A DNA stretch of 64,000 nucleotides. Origin: DSSB01 sp046346845. GTDB taxonomy: Bacteria > UBA10199 > DSSB01. The position numbers and the translations under genes were made by a program. Where the stretch lies: NCBI GenBank assembly GCA_046346845.1, contig JAXMHH010000004.1:1-64000 (forward strand), read 5' to 3'. This document shows, in pieces, positions 15,189 through 25,900 of this stretch. The stretch's first letter is position 1, and each line of letters starts with the position of its first letter. Below the pieces are notes generated by a model that saw nothing but the letters and a program-made list of their open reading frames with translations, was not told the DNA's origin and did no database searches.

Positions 15189-15653
15189 ATGAAGAAATCG
15201 ATGCTGTGGATCTTGGTTGGAATGTTTTCCCTTTCGGTGGCTGCTTGCCAGCAAAAGGAAGAGGCCGTTTCGGAGCAAGGTGTTGGGGAACGAGGTAACG
15301 ATTCGGCAGTGACGGCGGTGGTTCAGCACGAGGCGGCGGAGGCGCCCCAATTGCAGCAGGCGCCGGTCGACGAGGTGCCCCCGGCCTTGGCTCAGGCCCC
15401 CGTCAGTGTCGTGACCGTGTCCGGGACTAATGACAAGGTCGAGGTCGTCAAGATTTCGAAGACGCAGGTGGAGGATCCGCCCAGCGACTTGGGATACGAT
15501 ACCGACGACGCGGTCCGTGCGGATATTCCGGTGGAAGTGCCCCCGGCCTTGGCGCCGAAGAATCCCAAGGACCTGCCGGAAGTGCAGGTCGACACGGACC
15601 ATCTCCTCAAGCCGGAAAACCACGGCTCAGCGCAGGGCCGCGGCGAAGCCTAG
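15189..15653 (+). CDS. Small lipoprotein, unknown function
   Basis: 154 residues with a lipoprotein signal (MKKSMLW, hydrophobic core, lipobox VAAC). The mature chain is rich in Glu, Val, Ala and Pro, without strong domain features; the phrase VPPALA occurs twice (DEVPPALAQ and EVPPALAP), hinting at an internal duplication. AGGAGG lies well placed before the ATG. The upstream 120 bases are AT-rich with a short palindrome (GTTAA-TTTT-TTAAC). The 3' end overlaps the convergent membrane protein gene by 27 bases. Confidence 0.75.
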   Translation: MKKSMLWILVGMFSLSVAACQQKEEAVSEQGVGERGNDSAVTAVVQHEAAEAPQLQQAPVDEVPPALAQAPVSVVTVSGTNDKVEVVKISKTQVEDPPSDLGYDTDDAVRADIPVEVPPALAPKNPKDLPEVQVDTDHLLKPENHGSAQGRGEA

Positions 15654-16064
15654 GGTCAGCACGATCGGGATCGAGGCAAGGGCGATCCCGATCATCCATT
15701 TCTCTCCTGTAAAAAGATAGATTAGAGCGCCGGCCATGAAGGCCAGGGCCAGGTAGGTTGCCAGCGCAAAAAATTTCAGTACTCTCTGTCGGGTCTTCTT
15801 CATTTCCTTCGCGCATTGTTCGGGGGGCCCCTCGCTGCCCTTGTTCAATCCCTCCAGGTAATCTCCAAACAAAAACTGTAACCACCAGTAAAGAATGATG
15901 CTGAGCAGATACAGCATCGATGCTCCGATGCCCACGTATAGCGGCAATAGGGTGCGGCCCTGTGGGTCGAAGAGGACGAGGCTTAGCGCGGTAAGGGCGC
16001 CGATGGCGATGAAGCCGGCGATAAGAAACAGCTTATACACGCGGGGAGAGTGGCGGATGCGCAA
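15627..16064 (-). CDS. Four-helix membrane protein, unknown function
   Basis: 145 residues with four hydrophobic helices (about residues 11-31, 40-64, 96-116 and 122-143) in two pairs, separated by a charged cytoplasmic-type loop with many Lys, Arg and Glu. No family is recognised. It overlaps the 3' end of the lipoprotein gene on the opposite strand. The start follows an AT-rich region shared with the divergent beta-barrel-like gene. Confidence 0.65.
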   Translation of the reverse strand: MRIRHSPRVYKLFLIAGFIAIGALTALSLVLFDPQGRTLLPLYVGIGASMLYLLSIILYWWLQFLFGDYLEGLNKGSEGPPEQCAKEMKKTRQRVLKFFALATYLALAFMAGALIYLFTGEKWMIGIALASIPIVLTLGFAAALR

Positions 16065-16151
16065 GCGTATTTACCTCCGTTAATTCCTGTTGGGCATTGC
16101 AAAAAATGCAAGAACGGTAATTCTAATTTATTAACTACCTATAAAATAATG

Positions 16152-16193
16152 AGAATTGAAAAGAATGCCTAATGGTACAAGCATTGCAATTCT
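16152..16193 (+). promoter_or_regulatory. Stem-loop in 5' leader of the next gene
   Basis: AGAATTG (16152-16158) pairs with CAATTCT (16187-16193), and AATGC (16164-16168) pairs with GCATT (16181-16185), leaving an internal bulge and a 12-base loop. The structure ends 20 bases before the AAAAGGAG ribosome-binding site of the gene at 16229. A TATAAAAT stretch at 16140-16147 could be the promoter -10 box. Possible translational or mRNA-stability element. Confidence 0.4.
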
Positions 16194-16228
16194 AAGGGAG
16201 AGACTGTTTTGTTTCGAAAAGGAGTCCT

Positions 16229-16912
16229 ATGATCCCCGCCCTTGTCTCCTCGATCCTTGCCCAGGTTCCTCCCTTAGCGGAGGGCGTCGATGTCGATCCG
16301 GGAAGAGAGAAAAACGCCCCTCCGAAGCGGCCGGGGTTTAGTGCCTGGCCTGAATTTTCCATTATCAACCAATGGCACCGCGGCCAAGTACATGTTGGCG
16401 ACCCTGCGGTGGGTTTCAGCACCAAGGTCTTTCTCTATAACCAGCCGCTCGAAAAATTGCTTTTGGAGCCTGTGATTCTCGGCGGAGGAGCGGGACTTGG
16501 TTGGAAATTCAGTGAGTACCGTCAGCAAATTTACGGTACCTTGGATTTTCGCCTTTTGTGGAATGTGACGAGCTTTGGACCCGATGCCAAGGCCTATCAA
16601 TTACCCTGGTTGGCCAATGTAAGTTGGGGTTGGGATCTAGGGATCATCCTGGGCGGCGGCAAGCATCTACTTCAGGAAATCTTTAATTTATCCCCTAATC
16701 TCACCGTAATTAACGAGCATACCTTCGATAGTTTTTTCTTAGGCCTCAGCGCGTCCTGGTTTCTCAATATTGGAGCCCACACGCATTTCTTCGTGGGAGG
16801 CGAGGTTTTGGGGGAATATCTGCGAAGTGATCGGCCGTATTTTCCCACCAAGGAAGTTTCCGCCGGGTGGAGGTTCGACCCTAACATCAAGTTTGGCATT
16901 GGGCTTCCGTAA
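16229..16912 (+). CDS. Putative outer-membrane beta-barrel or surface protein
   Basis: 227 residues with AAAAGGAG before the ATG. The chain has many alternating hydrophobic and aromatic strands separated by Gly-rich turns (for example ILGGGAGLGWKF, GTLDFRLLWNV, FVGGEVLGEYL) and ends in a strand finishing with GIGLP, which suggests a beta-barrel. The N-terminus is a weak signal sequence (ALVSSILAQ), so export is likely but not certain. It is followed 23 bases later by the giant protein gene, perhaps in one transcript. Confidence 0.55.
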   Translation: MIPALVSSILAQVPPLAEGVDVDPGREKNAPPKRPGFSAWPEFSIINQWHRGQVHVGDPAVGFSTKVFLYNQPLEKLLLEPVILGGGAGLGWKFSEYRQQIYGTLDFRLLWNVTSFGPDAKAYQLPWLANVSWGWDLGIILGGGKHLLQEIFNLSPNLTVINEHTFDSFFLGLSASWFLNIGAHTHFFVGGEVLGEYLRSDRPYFPTKEVSAGWRFDPNIKFGIGLP

Positions 16913-16935
16913 GGCGGGTTTTGTCGGGGGGTATC

Positions 16936-19900
16936 ATGCGCCGATTAAAAACCGCCGAAGAACGCCAGCAAGAACAGGCCCGATATTTCGAGGCGATGGC
17001 CAAGGGCTACGACCCCTTCAACGCCTTCGACAAGGTGGAAGATCATCTAGGCAAGGCTGCGGCCGAAGAGAAAAATCCCTTTTCCAAGGCCGGCGCCGAA
17101 TTCAAGCGCCTGCTGGGGCCCATGGTGCCCGCGGTGTATCGCGATAGCAGCGGCGCCCTGGATGTCGCAAAAATCCCCGCGCAAAACCTACCCGAGTTTC
17201 GCCAATTCCTCCAAGACCAGGCGGCCTTGAACGACGGCAAGAGCTTTCGCAATCCTTATGAAAAATTGCTGAAGGATCCGAAGTTCCAAGGTCTCTTCGC
17301 GTTGCTCTACCAAGAGCGGGATCCCAAGTTTAATGTCCTGAGCCTCGACGCCGAAGAGGCCGAAGGCCTGCTGAAGGGGTTTACTCAGCGTTTAGTCGCC
17401 ATCGACGCGGATAAATTCGTCCAAAGTCACCTAAGCTCGCAGGTGGGACGGGAAAAGATCCGAGGCCTGCTGGTCTCCGGAGAAATCGGCAAAGGGCTGC
17501 GCGCGGATCTAAGCAAGGCCGTCGCCCGTGTCGAAGAAGAATGCCTTCCCTTCATCGAGAACCAGGTCTCGATGTGGAACTATTTTAATCTCGGGCTGAC
17601 GGAGCAGGCAGCGAACCACGCCGCCCACTACGCCCTCAATGCCCTGTCCAGCCTCGAAGACCGAGAGGCCAATCTGGTCAAGCTGGAACGGGAGGCCAAA
17701 GAAAATCCCAGTCGCATCTCGACGGCAGGCCTCAAGGGGGCCGTGGGGCGTGAGATCCCGGCGGCCGAGATCGAGGCGATGGTGAAGTATCGGGAGGCGA
17801 AGGCCAAAGGGCACGACCCTCTGTCGCAAGCCCAGACGAAGCTGGCGGACCTGTGGCTGATGGCCGTGGATACGCGTCGCTTCGTGGGTAGCGAAGGCGG
17901 CAAGATCGGCTATTGGAACGCCTATATCTTGAAGGAGGCCAAATCGCTGATCGAGGCCTCCGAGGGCGTCGTGACGGATTCGCAACTTTCAAGGTTTAAC
18001 GTTTCTCTGCAGGCCTTCCTCAAAGATCCCATCCAAGGGGAAGAACAAGGTGTGCTGCACTTCGTCAAATCCCAACTGGAAATGAAGGAAGGGCTCCAGG
18101 AAGTCTTCGCCAAGCAACCCAACACGGCGAAAAGGTTTTATCAGGATCTCCTGACCCTCTCCGACGAGTGGAAATACGCCCAGGCGATGGGAGAAAGGAT
18201 CCTCCCTAGGGAGAGCCTGGAGAAGGTCGAGGATCCCGAACTGAGCAAGGTCCTCCAAGACTTGCACCGGATGAAGAGCCAGCTTTGGTATGGGTACAAG
18301 CAGCATAAACTGATCTCGCGAGGGCTGTCGCAGGCGGCGTCTTTGGCGGATCGTGGGGACATCCAAGATATCAAGCAGGCCAATAAGTATATCGATGAGA
18401 CGATCGCGGCCCTGGAGAGCTCGGATGAAGAGGGGCGGAAGGAAATCGCGAAGAAGTTGTATCGGAACTTCCAGAAAGGCGGATGTCTATACAAGGGCCT
18501 TGAGGCCGCGGAGATGGACGGGACGGAACAGGTCTTGGGCCTGGTGCAGACGGTCGGTCTGATGGCGGCGCTGGCGATGGCGACACGGGGCGTGGGCGTG
18601 GCGGCGCGAGCGGGGCAGATCTCGGCGGAACTCGCGGAAGGGGCGACGGTGGCGGCGGAGGGCGCGCAGGGAATGGCGCGAGCGGGGGAGGCCTCCATCG
18701 CGTTGGTCGAGACGGCGCAAGGCTCTACGAAATTAATCGAGCTGGGAGATAAGATGCTGCGCGGCATGGGCATGGGGGCCTATATCGCGACGGCGGAGAA
18801 CGCGGCGGCGAAGCTGAGCGGCGAGGTGCGAGTGGGGCGGGAGACGATCCTGTCTTGGTTGAAGGACGCGGTGGCGACGGGGGCGGCGATGGCCTTGGTG
18901 TCGCCCTTGGCGACGAGCGCGGGGGAGGCGATCCATGAGCATCTGTTGAAGGACCTGGCGCAGCGCTATGTGAGCGGCGGGGCGAAGGGGGCCTTGCATT
19001 TCTTGGCGGACACGGGCCTAGAGGCCGTCGAGGAGGTATTGGATCAGTACGCGCGGCAGGTGCTGGACGGAAAGACGGAGGCCTTGAGCCTAGGGGAAAT
19101 CGAGGAGATCACGAAGATCTGCCTCGCGGGCGGTGGGTCGAAGGTTGGTATCTTGGCAGAGCACCTCAAGGGTGGCGGGGCATCGCAAGCCATAGCGCAT
19201 ACAAAGGTGCTCTCAGAACCATCGAAAGTAGACTCAGAAAAACTAACAAAGACAGCCCAGGACCATGGGACGGGAAGATTGCCCGCGTTGGGAAAGCTGA
19301 GCGCGGTGGTGGCGGGTTTGTCGGTGCTCTTGGATTCGAAGCCCGTGCAAGCCGCGATGGATGCGGCGGGCCAGGCAGCTGGCTCTGGCATGGGTACACT
19401 TGGAGCGGTGCTCGCGGGCCTAGGGGGCCTGGGCGCGGTGGGATGGTGGAAGGATCGTTTCCACGGGAAAGGGCCTTCCTTCGCCGAGCTGCATAATCGC
19501 CTTGGCGACCTACTCGATACGAAGGCCTCTGCTGAAGAGTTGGGTCAATTCTGGAAGATCGTCGCCGACCAGATGCAGGAAGTGGGCCTGCCGCAAGGTG
19601 AGTGGATCGCCCACGAATTGGCAAGTAGTGAGCTCGGAAGTAGCCTGGGGGCAAATCACGTTGGGATAGATCCGAAAACGGTTATTCGAGACCGAGAGGA
19701 AATTTCTGCGGCGATCAGGGAGAGATTCGGAATCGCTGTCACCTTACACTTCCAAAAAAACGGCGGGGTGCAGGCGATCATTAGGACGGAAGGTGTTCAC
19801 TATGGCGAAACATGGATCAAGGGCGTTTTAGAATTCTTTCAAAGCCCTTGGTCCCATTTCGTAACAGAAATTAGGTTAGATAATGTTCCGCAATTCGAAG

Positions 19901-22900
19901 GGGCGGGGATCCATTGGCCGGAAGTAAATCTGTCTGGCCTTCGAACAGTTCAAATATCCAGTCACCCCAGACATCCATTTCCTCCAGGGATTATCAAGCT
20001 GTTTAGGGAGGCTAACCTGTCGGGGTTGAGGGAGTTGATCGTCAACGAGAATAATGGGGATGACGTTTTAGCGCCCACCATCCTCAGCGCGAAAAACATG
20101 CAAAACCTCTCCTCGCTGACCTTGATTATTTCCAACAATATAGATCAATGGATGAAGGCCATCCATGCCTCAAGGCATTTTGGGAAGCTAAAGAAATTAG
20201 AAGTGTTCGATAACGCTTCCGAGATGACGGCTGCTGGTGCCCTGTCTCTGGCGAACTCGCCTCACCTGGGGAGTGTAGAATTCTTAAGGTTGGAAAATAT
20301 ACCTCCATATGAGGCCAATGTCATAGCCGGGTCCAGACATTTAAGGCAGTTGAAGGAGCTGCATATTTCCTTGCATGGTGGCTCGGACGAGCCCTTGCTA
20401 AACTTGGCAAAATCGAAGGCTTTGATCCATTTAGAAAAACTGGTCCTCAATGGCGATATTTTTTGGGGACAGATGCTTGAAGCACTCTCGGTAAACCCTG
20501 ATTTTCCGGCCCTGACTACTCTGCAAATATTCTCCAATTCAATCGATGACCGAGGGCTTCAGGCCTTGTCACGATCCCGTTTCGCGGCATTAAGAAGCCT
20601 TACGCTTCATCGCGGAAGATTTACCCAGGAGGGGATGAATAGTCTGGCCGAGTCACCGCTCGGGGCCAGATTGCAAATGATCGAGAGCGATGCCTTCCGA
20701 TGGTTTTTTAGTTTACGAGAGTCATTTACCTATAGGCGTGAGCCTGGATCGCGACCGGCCCTCATTAAACCGCTCGATTGGTCGCGAGATCCCGAGGAGA
20801 ATCGGAAGTTACCCATCTATCGAGTGCTCGAAGTTGGAGAGAATGGCAGGGTGTTGACCCTTCAAAGCGACAACAACCCTGAAGAGATTGTTTCTTTTAA
20901 ACGGCAAATGCCTAATGCCTTCCAACCGGGGGATAGAGTGAGGGTCTTCCCTCTGGACGAAGAGGGAAATGTTATTACGAATGAAGCGCCGCCTCGACAA
21001 TCTCATCCCAGGGGTGGAGCCGGGAATACGGGGGCCTTAGGTCTTCTTCTGGCGGGATTCGGCAGCGGTCTGGCTACTCTTCTTGCCGCCAGCCCCGCTC
21101 AAGCCGCGGTGGATGCGGCGGGCCAAGCGGCTGGCTCCGGGATGGGCGCCCTTGGAACGGTGCTCGCGGGCCTAGGCGTCCTGGGTGCGGTAGGGTGGTG
21201 GAAGGGCGACTCTATCGCGAAGAGACCCTCCGTCTCGGAACTGGAAACTCAGCTTGGCGAGCTTCTCGATGCCGAAGCCTCTCCTGAGGAATTGCGTCAA
21301 TTCTGGGCGATAGCCGCGGATCAGTTGCAGGAAATGGGCCTGCCCCAGGGTGAATGGATCGCCTTGGCGCTTGAGAATGAAAAAAGAGTAAAAAGCGGGG
21401 AATTCGTCCCTCGTATGGCATTTTGGAATGGTGCCATTTCGGAAATTGAGCGGACCTTGCAAGATGAGATCAGTCGCAGGTTTGGGATTCCAGTCAGGGT
21501 GATTTTTAATTTGGACCATGGCTTCCAAATTTCACCCAAATATTACCCGTCGCACCTAGCCCGGCTGGATGGCGATTACTGGTTCGAGCGTCTTGCCGAA
21601 ATCATGGAGGGCGGACACCTGCCTTTTCTAACCCGGATTTTTACGAATGAATTCTCGAAATTTGACGGGACGGGTTTGGACAGCGCGAAGCTGCAAGCCT
21701 GGACTCGGCTGAAGGGAGTGCGAGAACTTCATATTAATAGAGCGCCGGAAGAGGCCCCGGGATTGCCGAAGCTGCTCGGCAGTCCTCACCTGACTGGCCT
21801 GCGCGTTTTGTCGATTATGGGAAGCCAAGTGGGTGAGGATGTGATCCAGGCCCTTGCGCATTCGCAGGCCCTGAGCGGACTAAAGGATCTATCCTTGGAA
21901 AATATTTGGGGTGGTCCCGAGACTTTCTTTCCCCTGGCCTATTCGCAAAATGTTGGCAACCTCGCGAGGCTTCGGATCTTGAGGTCCGAATACGGCGACG
22001 CCACCGTTCATGGGGTTGCCGAGTCGGAGGAATTCCGAAACCTAAAGGTTTTAGAAGTCATAGACAGCCAAGTGGGGAGGCTTGCAGCCATTACGCTATC
22101 GAGAGCGTCCCATTTAAGCACGTTGGAGACGCTAATAATCAATGGGGGCAACATTGATGATAGGGGCGTGGAGTATCTTGCCCGGTCGCAATACCTCGTC
22201 GGACTCAAAAGTCTGGTCCTCATGGGCCATCAAATTTCTCATCGTGGGGCTGAGGCGCTTGCGCAGTCGAGATTCTTAAGGAAATTGGTCCGCCTGGACC
22301 TAGGACTCAACCTCATAGGCGATGCGGGTTTAGCGGCGCTCCTTCAATCGGATAATTTTTCAAATTTACACACACTAGGATTGGAACAGGCATCCATCAG
22401 CGATCACGGCATGGGCGCTTTGGCGAATGCTCGGAACATGCCGCGCCTGCAACACCTATATTTGTGGAGAAATCACTTCGGTCCCGACGGCCGAGTGGCG
22501 CTTGCGGGGTCTTTGAATGGGGCAAAATTAATACACGTCGAGTGGGATGATAGTGTGACCTTTGATGTATTGCGGGCTTGTCTCACCTTCAGCCTCGAGC
22601 CGGGACGGCAGCCGGCCATCATCCAAGATGTTCGACGTTTAGAAGTCCCTGAGCATCGGGCCCTTCCCAGCTACCGCGTGATCGAGGTCAGCCACGACGC
22701 CTTGGGAGTGACGCTACAGAACCTGCAAAATCCAGCAGAGACCTTCGCCGCATACCGGGATGAACCGCATCAGTTCCAAGTCGGCGACGAGGTCAAGATT
22801 CTTGCCTTGGATCCTGACGGTAATATCCGGGAATTCCCGAAGCCTGAGGCGCGGAGTGAGAAAACTGAGAAGGTCTCCTCAAAGAACTCGGGACCAGGAA

Positions 22901-25900
22901 ACGGCGGCGCCCTTGGGCTGCTCCTCGCCGGCATTGGCAGCGGTCTGGCCACTCTGCTTGGGGCCGACGTCGCCTACGCCGGTGTGGATCCCATTTCTCA
23001 AGGAGTGGGCGGACCTTCGCTCGCCTTCCTAAGCTTCGGCGTCTTGATGGTATTGGGCTTCTTTCACAGGATTTGGAGCCTGGTCTCCGGTTCAGAGATT
23101 CCTGTATCTCGGGGGAGGGCATTAGAGCTGGACGAAAGCCTGGGATACCGAGGCGCTGCCGTGAGTCCTAATGAGCTTCTGGTCAGAGCGGTGACGACAT
23201 TGCGCGAGCGTGGAAAGCCTTTGAGCGAGGCTGACGTTGCATCTTTGAAAAGTGTGTCGCGGAATCTGGGGCCTATTCTTCGGGAGTCCAAGATCGAGAT
23301 CGATTTCACCCACTGTAGGAATGCCATCGTCGATATCCATAAGGCGCTCCTCCTCAAGTCGCCGAGGGATGTTTCCCCACTCGGTTTGGCCGACTTGGTC
23401 CTTGCGGTTGCGCGAAATTACGGAGCCAAAGACTTGGGATTCCTGAGTCATGAGGACCGGCGAGATTTTCGCCTTCAAGTATTGCGTGTCCTCGGCCGGA
23501 TGGTGCCGGAGTCTTCCATTGCGGAGGCCTTGATTGGACAACGTGGCAGGGTTCTCGCCGGCGTTGCGAGGTTCCTGATGGAGGTTTGCGACGAAGACCT
23601 ATTCGAGCGCCAAGACTCCGAATTCTGGCAGGCTGTGCGAGAAATCTTCGCAAGCAAGGAGGGCGAGGATTACCTCACTTATTTGAGGCATGCCGAGGCG
23701 ATACGAAGGTCGGGCGGGAATCTGAAGGCCTCTCAGCAGTCTTACATTGTCTATGCTCTCTCACTCCTCTGGTCGGGCCTAGTGGTGCAGGCACCTGGGG
23801 CCTTTGGGCTAAGCCATCTGGCCGGGCTGTTATTGGGTTTGGGGGCGGGAGTAGGGGCGGCATTTCGCCATTACCAGATAGCGGCCCAGCGAGAACGGGA
23901 TCAGAAGTTGCTTGATCAAGAAGCGCAGGCCTTTCGCGCTGTTCGAGGGGCAGCCAGCCCGCGCCTGGACCTTAAAGACACGTCCGAGAAAGAATATTCA
24001 CCTGAGGAGTTTCAAGGCATTGAGGAGATGAGAATCACCGAAGCCGAGGCGGAGCAAGAAGCCGAGGCAGAGGCGATGGTGTCCGATCCGGTGGCTTGGG
24101 GGAGAAAAAACTTCAGTGGTCCCGGCGGAGCCATGGGGCTTTTACTCGCGGGGCTGGGTGGCGGGTTGACCACTCTTCTGACTCCGGAGCTGGCCTATGC
24201 GGGTGTTCAAGCCGCGACCGAAGGCGTCTCAGGCATGGGCCCCGGCCTATTGGGAGGGGTCTTTGCATTACTCGGAATCGGGATCTCGGCCCTTCGCAAG
24301 CGCAACCAAATTAGGGAGGAGAAAAAACAAGAAGTCACCCTGCAGGGCTACCGCCTGCGTTTTTTGGAAGAGATTTCCGCGGAGGCGAAGCCAGAGCAAA
24401 AAGTGGCCGTCGTGAGGCGTGTCCTGGAGCATTCCGTTCAGGATGGCATCGACTTAGCCGACCGTATGGGATTGTCGCCCCAGGAAATCATGGACGCGGT
24501 GATCAGCCCGGGATTTGGGGTGAAGCATCCTAAGGTGCTTCGTTTGATCAAGGATAGGGTGCCTGCTGGGAAAGCAAGGACCAAGGAAGTCGAAGCCTTT
24601 CGCAGAAAAATGACCAATTTCCTAGGGGAGTTTGACCAACGCCTCGAGGCCATGAAGGCCGTCCTGCCGCAGATCTCGAATGAGATCGACGCCCCAATGC
24701 TTTTCCGGATCGACGACTTTTACCTCCAAATCTTTCAAGACCAAAGGTCGCGACCGCAGGGGAAGGGAATACCCCAAAGCTTGTCTGAGACAATTTCTGG
24801 TGTAGCGATGGCGCTTCGGTATTTGGAGCATTTGCAAGAAGTGTCGGAAAGGCGGTTCTATGCCGGCCCGGTTAAACGTTTCTTCCGAGCCCAAGGCGTG
24901 GAAATTCCCTGGGATGAGTCGACGGTGACTGAAGAGGAGATTAGAGGATTTTGCCTCAATAGGTGGATCGATGCGGATTGGGCGGTTAAAAGATTATCGA
25001 AAGATCGGGTCCAGGCCTTCGCTGTTTTAGAAAAGACAGAAAGAAGACTGGTCGAGGGAGTGCTGAAGCAGGAACTATATAAGTTGGCGGGTACGGCCAA
25101 TCTGAGCATCGAATGGAATTCCGAATCGGGGAGTTATGAACTTCAAGGGCCTGCGATAGACGAAAATGAAAGCCCCATCTTTATAGCAATTCAAAAGTGG
25201 CCGTTTATGACCAAGACTTTAATGGATAATGTGTACGAGAAAACTGCCGAGAAGCTTCGAGCCCATCTATTCATTCAAAATCTACCAAACCATCCCGAGG
25301 CTCAACACCTAGTTGAATTGCTCAATTTAATTCGTCAGCCGAATTTAGCGTCCATTCAAGGCTATTTAAATAGCACTAAATATTTACCGCGTTCTTCCTA
25401 TATGCCGGCTCCAAAGGTGGAGGGAAAGGCGGGATTGCGAGTCTTTGTCGATTATTCCGGCAAGAGCTGGTATGCAGCCAAGGCCTTGCTAAAAACCAAC
25501 CCGGCCATCCCCGATTCTAATCCGAAAATCCTGGCTAGCGAATTATTGCGGCGCATGCTTCCGGAGCATACAGAAGCGAAGGTGCCCGAGACGGAGCCGG
25601 GAGTTGGACAGAAGCCGGCAAACACTATTTTTTCTGATAATATTGACCACAGCGTTAACGGAGGAGGGATTCTCGAAATCAAGGATGACCAATTGGTATT
25701 GCAGTCCTCTCGGACGCTCGAAGACATGCTCGTCACCGGCCTCTATTCCCGCTATCGCCAAGACACTCGAAAATGGGAAAAGCTTCCTATTAGAGTCACC
25801 CAAAACTCGGGCAAAGAGGGAATAGAAACTAAAATCACGCTGAAGTTGCTCCAAGGTCCCGGGCGCCTGGTTTTACCGTCGCTCCTGGGTGGTCAGCCGC

